Of a stretch of 64,000 bases of DNA, positions 61,255 through 64,000 are shown piece by piece (position 1 is the stretch's first letter; every line of letters begins with the position of its first letter). The stretch spans positions 868,001 to 932,000 of the forward strand of contig NC_015564.1 in the NCBI RefSeq assembly GCF_000214175.1. Direction: 5' to 3'. Under the pieces are notes generated by a model, which saw only the letters and a list, made by a program, of their open reading frames with translations, did no database searches and had not been told where the DNA came from. This DNA is from Hoyosella subflava DQS3-9A1 (lineage in GTDB: Bacteria > Actinomycetota > Actinomycetes > Mycobacteriales > Mycobacteriaceae). Made by a program: the position numbers and the translations under genes.

Positions 61255-62310
61255 GTGGACTTTGATCTCGATGACATCCAGCGGGACATCCTTGGGCTGA
61301 CCGAGGCAGTGCTGCAGAAGGCTCACGGGGAAGGCATTGCCCCTGCTGAAGCCGGAGACTTCGATGACGCGCTCTGGGCATCGCTCGCCAAATCGGGGCT
61401 CCTCTCGCTCGCGATGCCGACAGACCTCGGAGGTGATGGCCTGGGAATCGCTGAACTCAGTGTCGTCCTCTCCGCAGTGGGCAAGTCCGGCGCGCGCGTT
61501 CCCGCTCTTTCGACCCTCGCAATGGGGGTGCTGCCGCTATGCGCTTTCGGGACCCGCGAACAGAAGGCGGAGATATTGCCTGACGTGGCGGCCGGCAACG
61601 CCGTTCTCACCGCGGAATTGCCCGGAGCGTTGAGCGTGCACGCGACGCGCGAAGATCAATGGTTATTGAATGGACGCACCGCTGCTGTCTTGTATGCGCA
61701 GCAGGCGCGGCGTGTTCTCGTGCCAGCACAAGTCGGTGAACGGTCCGGTGTTTTCCTCGTGGACCCGCACGGCACGGGTGTTTCGTTGCACCGGGTGCCC
61801 TCGTCGTCAGGTGCCCCCGAGTACATCATGCGGTTCGTGAACGCGACCGCCGAGGTACTCGGTGCAGATGTGTCGACTGACGCCGTCGAATGGCTTCGCG
61901 GCGCCGGAACCCTCGGTGCCGTAGCTGTTGGCTGCGGCGCACTAGCGGGGGCCCTGGAGCTCACCACCCACCACATCGGCACGCGAGCGCAATTCGGTAA
62001 GCCGCTCGCGACATTTCAGGCTGTCGCACAGCAGATCGCCGATGTCTACATAGCGGCGCGCACTGCGGATCTGGCGCTGAAAGCAGCAACCTGGCGCCTT
62101 GCATCTGGGCTTGCCGCTGACGACGATCTCACGATCGCCGCCTACTGGCTCATCGCCGAAGGTCTGCCTGCGCTGCGTACCTGTCACCACCTGCACGGTG
62201 GCGTTGGCGTCGACATGTCATACCCACTGCACCGGCACTATTCCGTCCTCAAAGACGTGGCCCGGATGCTCGGCGGCGCCGAGCAGCAGCGTGAAAGATT
62301 GGGGGTCTAG
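61255..62310 (+). CDS. fadE28: Acyl-CoA dehydrogenase FadE28/ChsE1-like subunit
   Basis: A 351-residue acyl-CoA dehydrogenase-fold protein. Family segments are LAMPTDLGGDGLGIAELSVVL, the C-terminal HHIGTRAQFGKPLATFQAVAQQIAD, and HHLHGGVGVDMSYPLHRHYS. It matches FadE28 (ChsE1), half of an alpha2beta2 enzyme with the next product that oxidises the last three-carbon steroid side chain CoA. It lacks the GGTTEI-type end found in full single-chain ACADs, consistent with a subunit. GTG 61255 follows GGAG. A KstR site is upstream. Confidence 0.9.
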   Translation: MDFDLDDIQRDILGLTEAVLQKAHGEGIAPAEAGDFDDALWASLAKSGLLSLAMPTDLGGDGLGIAELSVVLSAVGKSGARVPALSTLAMGVLPLCAFGTREQKAEILPDVAAGNAVLTAELPGALSVHATREDQWLLNGRTAAVLYAQQARRVLVPAQVGERSGVFLVDPHGTGVSLHRVPSSSGAPEYIMRFVNATAEVLGADVSTDAVEWLRGAGTLGAVAVGCGALAGALELTTHHIGTRAQFGKPLATFQAVAQQIADVYIAARTADLALKAATWRLASGLAADDDLTIAAYWLIAEGLPALRTCHHLHGGVGVDMSYPLHRHYSVLKDVARMLGGAEQQRERLGV

Positions 62311-62312
62311 CC

Positions 62313-63467
62313 GTGCACATCGACCTCACAGAGAGTCAGCGCGAGTTGCAAGCCACCCTGCGCGATTACTTCACGCACCTGGTGACTGCGGATGAGCGCG
62401 CCGAGATGCGCGTGGAACGCCACGGTCCGGTGTTCCGGAATATCGTTCGCCGGATGGGGCAGGACGGATGGCTAGGCGTGGGCTGGCCACGAGAGTTCGG
62501 CGGCCATGGATTCGGCGCCATCGAACAGCACATCTTTGTTGACGAAGCCACCCGCGCCGACGTGCAATTGCCTTCCGTCACCCTGCAGACTGTGGGCCCC
62601 ACCCTGCAGACATACGGAACCGAGGAACAAAAGCAACGCTTCTTGCCGAAGATCCTCGCGGGCGAAGTGCACTTCGCAATCGGATACACGGAACCTGAAG
62701 CGGGCACCGACCTTGCCGCACTGCGCACCACCGCAGTACTAGATGGTGACTACTACATCGTTAACGGTCAGAAGATCTTCACCACGGGCGCGCACGACGC
62801 CGACTACATCTGGCTGGCTGTTCGGACTGACCCGAAAGCGCCCAAACACAAAGGTATCTCGATCCTCATCGTTGATACCAGCGACCCGGGCTTCAGCTGG
62901 ACACCGATCATCACGTGCGACGGTGCGCATCACGTCAACGCGACGTACTACAACGACGTTCGGGTGCCGAGCTCCATGCTCGTGGGCGAGGAAAACAAGG
63001 GCTGGAAGCTCATCACCACCCAGCTGAATCACGAGAGGGTCATGCTTGGTCCCGCCGGACGTATCGGGGCGGTGTATGACCGGGTTCGCGAGTGGGCGCA
63101 CAGTAATGACCTTGTGCAGCATTCGGATGTTCGCGCCGCGCTCGCGAGAACCAAGGCGGCCCTGCGTATCAACGAACTTCTTAATTGGCAGGTCGCAGCA
63201 GCCGATGCATCCCAGGCAGTCGACGTCGCAGATGCGTCTGCAACGAAAGTCTTTGGTTCCGAGCAGATTCAGAAGATCGGTGCGTCACTGGAGGAAATCG
63301 TCGCGCGCTACGGCAACTTCGACGACCCCGCGACTGTGGAACTCGCCGAGTGGCTCGACATCACCGCGAAACGAAACCTTGTGCTGACCTTCGGAGGTGG
63401 CGTGAACGAAATTCAGCGAGAACTGATCGCCACGATGGGACTTGGTCTGCCCCGGGTGATTCGATGA
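62313..63467 (+). CDS. fadE29: Acyl-CoA dehydrogenase FadE29/ChsE2-like subunit
   Basis: A 384-residue acyl-CoA dehydrogenase. It shows HFAIGYTEPEAGTDLAALRT (flavin contacts), GQKIFTTGAHDADYIWLAVRTDP, KHKGISIL, and a C-terminal LTFGGGVNEIQRELIATMGLGLPR. Order and type match FadE29 (ChsE2). Starts 2 nt after fadE28 and overlaps chsH2. Forms the heterotetramer with the fadE28 product. Confidence 0.92.
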   Translation: MHIDLTESQRELQATLRDYFTHLVTADERAEMRVERHGPVFRNIVRRMGQDGWLGVGWPREFGGHGFGAIEQHIFVDEATRADVQLPSVTLQTVGPTLQTYGTEEQKQRFLPKILAGEVHFAIGYTEPEAGTDLAALRTTAVLDGDYYIVNGQKIFTTGAHDADYIWLAVRTDPKAPKHKGISILIVDTSDPGFSWTPIITCDGAHHVNATYYNDVRVPSSMLVGEENKGWKLITTQLNHERVMLGPAGRIGAVYDRVREWAHSNDLVQHSDVRAALARTKAALRINELLNWQVAAADASQAVDVADASATKVFGSEQIQKIGASLEEIVARYGNFDDPATVELAEWLDITAKRNLVLTFGGGVNEIQRELIATMGLGLPRVIR

Positions 63468-64000
63468 CTGACATTCGAGAAACAGCAAAAAGAATTGCGG
63501 CGCAAGGCAGTTCTACACCCGTGGCTGCCCGGGACCCCGTCAACCAGGCAATGATCAACAACTGGGTCGAAGCCATCGGCGACAACAATCCCGTTTACAC
63601 CGACCCCGATTTCGCCGCGGCGTCGATCCACGGCGGGGTCGTTGCACCGCCAGCGATGGCGCAAGTGTGGACGATGCGGGGCCTGCACGGGAAACGCAAC
63701 GCCGACGATCCACTCGGGGCGATGCTCGCCGCTCTCGACAAAGAAGGTTTCACCTCCGTCGTTGGTACGAACACGGAGCAGACCTATCACCGTTACCTGC
63801 GTCCGGGTGAGCGTGTTACGGCATCAACGAAACTGCGAGACATCAATGGTCCCAAGGAGACAGCGCTCGGTCCAGGCTGGTTCGTCACCACTGTGACCAC
63901 GTGGTCAGTAGGAGAAGAGCCAGTGGCGGAGATGGTGTTTCGTGTCCTGAAGTTCCGCCCCAAGAGCTCAGCGCGGATCATCGATGCGCCTGAGTACGCG
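63464..64000 (+). CDS. chsH2: ChsH2-like MaoC hydratase, N-terminal part (cut by window end)
   Basis: ATG 63464 overlaps the fadE29 stop. 179 codons are visible, with the MaoC-like hotdog segment NNWVEAIGDNNPVYTDPDFAAASIHGGVVAPPAMAQ, and EQTYHRYLRPGERVTAST. ChsH2 (Rv3542c) has this N-terminal MaoC-type domain followed by a C-terminal DUF35 domain, which would lie beyond the window. It hydrates the C=C bond of the steroid side-chain CoA with ChsH1. Confidence 0.85.
   Translation, partial: MTDIRETAKRIAAQGSSTPVAARDPVNQAMINNWVEAIGDNNPVYTDPDFAAASIHGGVVAPPAMAQVWTMRGLHGKRNADDPLGAMLAALDKEGFTSVVGTNTEQTYHRYLRPGERVTASTKLRDINGPKETALGPGWFVTTVTTWSVGEEPVAEMVFRVLKFRPKSSARIIDAPEYA

Overview
The window is high-GC actinobacterial chromosome from the mycolic-acid group (Mycobacteriales). 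Gene content and order match Mycobacterium tuberculosis Rv0876c-Rv0906 on the left: MFS protein, DUF3027, DUF2530, MarR, SpoU methyltransferase, DUF2537, SepH, serC, citA, gltA, prrBA, accD3, echA6 and a metallo-beta-lactamase-fold protein. The right part matches mce4, kstR-fadE34 and the start of the igr steroid operon. The genus is probably a Hoyosella/Rhodococcus-like relative rather than Mycobacterium, because interleaved genes differ; this is inference from memory of families, not a search.

Layout. 1-6.4 kb: envelope and regulatory genes (MFS transporter cut by the window edge, glutaminyl cyclase-like lipoprotein, DUF3027, PAP2, DUF2530, MarR, Eis-like acetyltransferase, TrmH/SpoU methyltransferase, DUF2537, and a 33-residue membrane peptide behind sepH). 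6.4-12.5 kb: sepH and central metabolism (serC, two citrate synthases, pdxH) plus an FKBP. 12.5-19.3 kb: heptad-repeat membrane protein, photolyase, a methyltransferase coupled to the PrrAB two-component system, AccD3. 19.3-24.8 kb: aldo/keto reductase, a 51-residue charged protein, EchA6, MBL-fold protein, a 555-bp non-coding stretch, an MT0933-like antitoxin-family protein, DCC protein and a secreted lipase.

25.0-33.9 kb: a complete plus-strand mce operon (yrbEA, yrbEB, mceA-F, one Mce-associated gene) with almost every gene overlapping the next. 33.9-35.8 kb: two tandem Pro-rich membrane paralogues. 36.0-43.8 kb: a LytS-type kinase, an IspD-like pseudo-cytidylyltransferase, an opposing intact IspD homologue, a LytTR regulator, and two DUF485/sodium-solute-symporter pairs, read here as a sensor-plus-monocarboxylate-uptake locus. 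44.0-46.0 kb: carboxylesterase and an Rv0910-like SRPBCC protein.

46.0-64.0 kb: sterol region. A minus-strand mce4 operon (yrbE4A/B, mce4A-F, two Mce-associated genes) for steroid import lies beside kstR, the TetR repressor of cholesterol catabolism. Then come a fused FadE34-type acyl-CoA dehydrogenase, a wax ester synthase/DGAT, a divergent alpha/beta hydrolase, and fadE28-fadE29-chsH2 (last one cut by the window end). Four KstR-like operators (two of them full matches to the consensus) sit at the promoters of mce4, kstR, fadE34 and fadE28/hydrolase, so import and side-chain degradation appear to be one regulon. No tRNA, rRNA, CRISPR, transposon or prophage was recognised.
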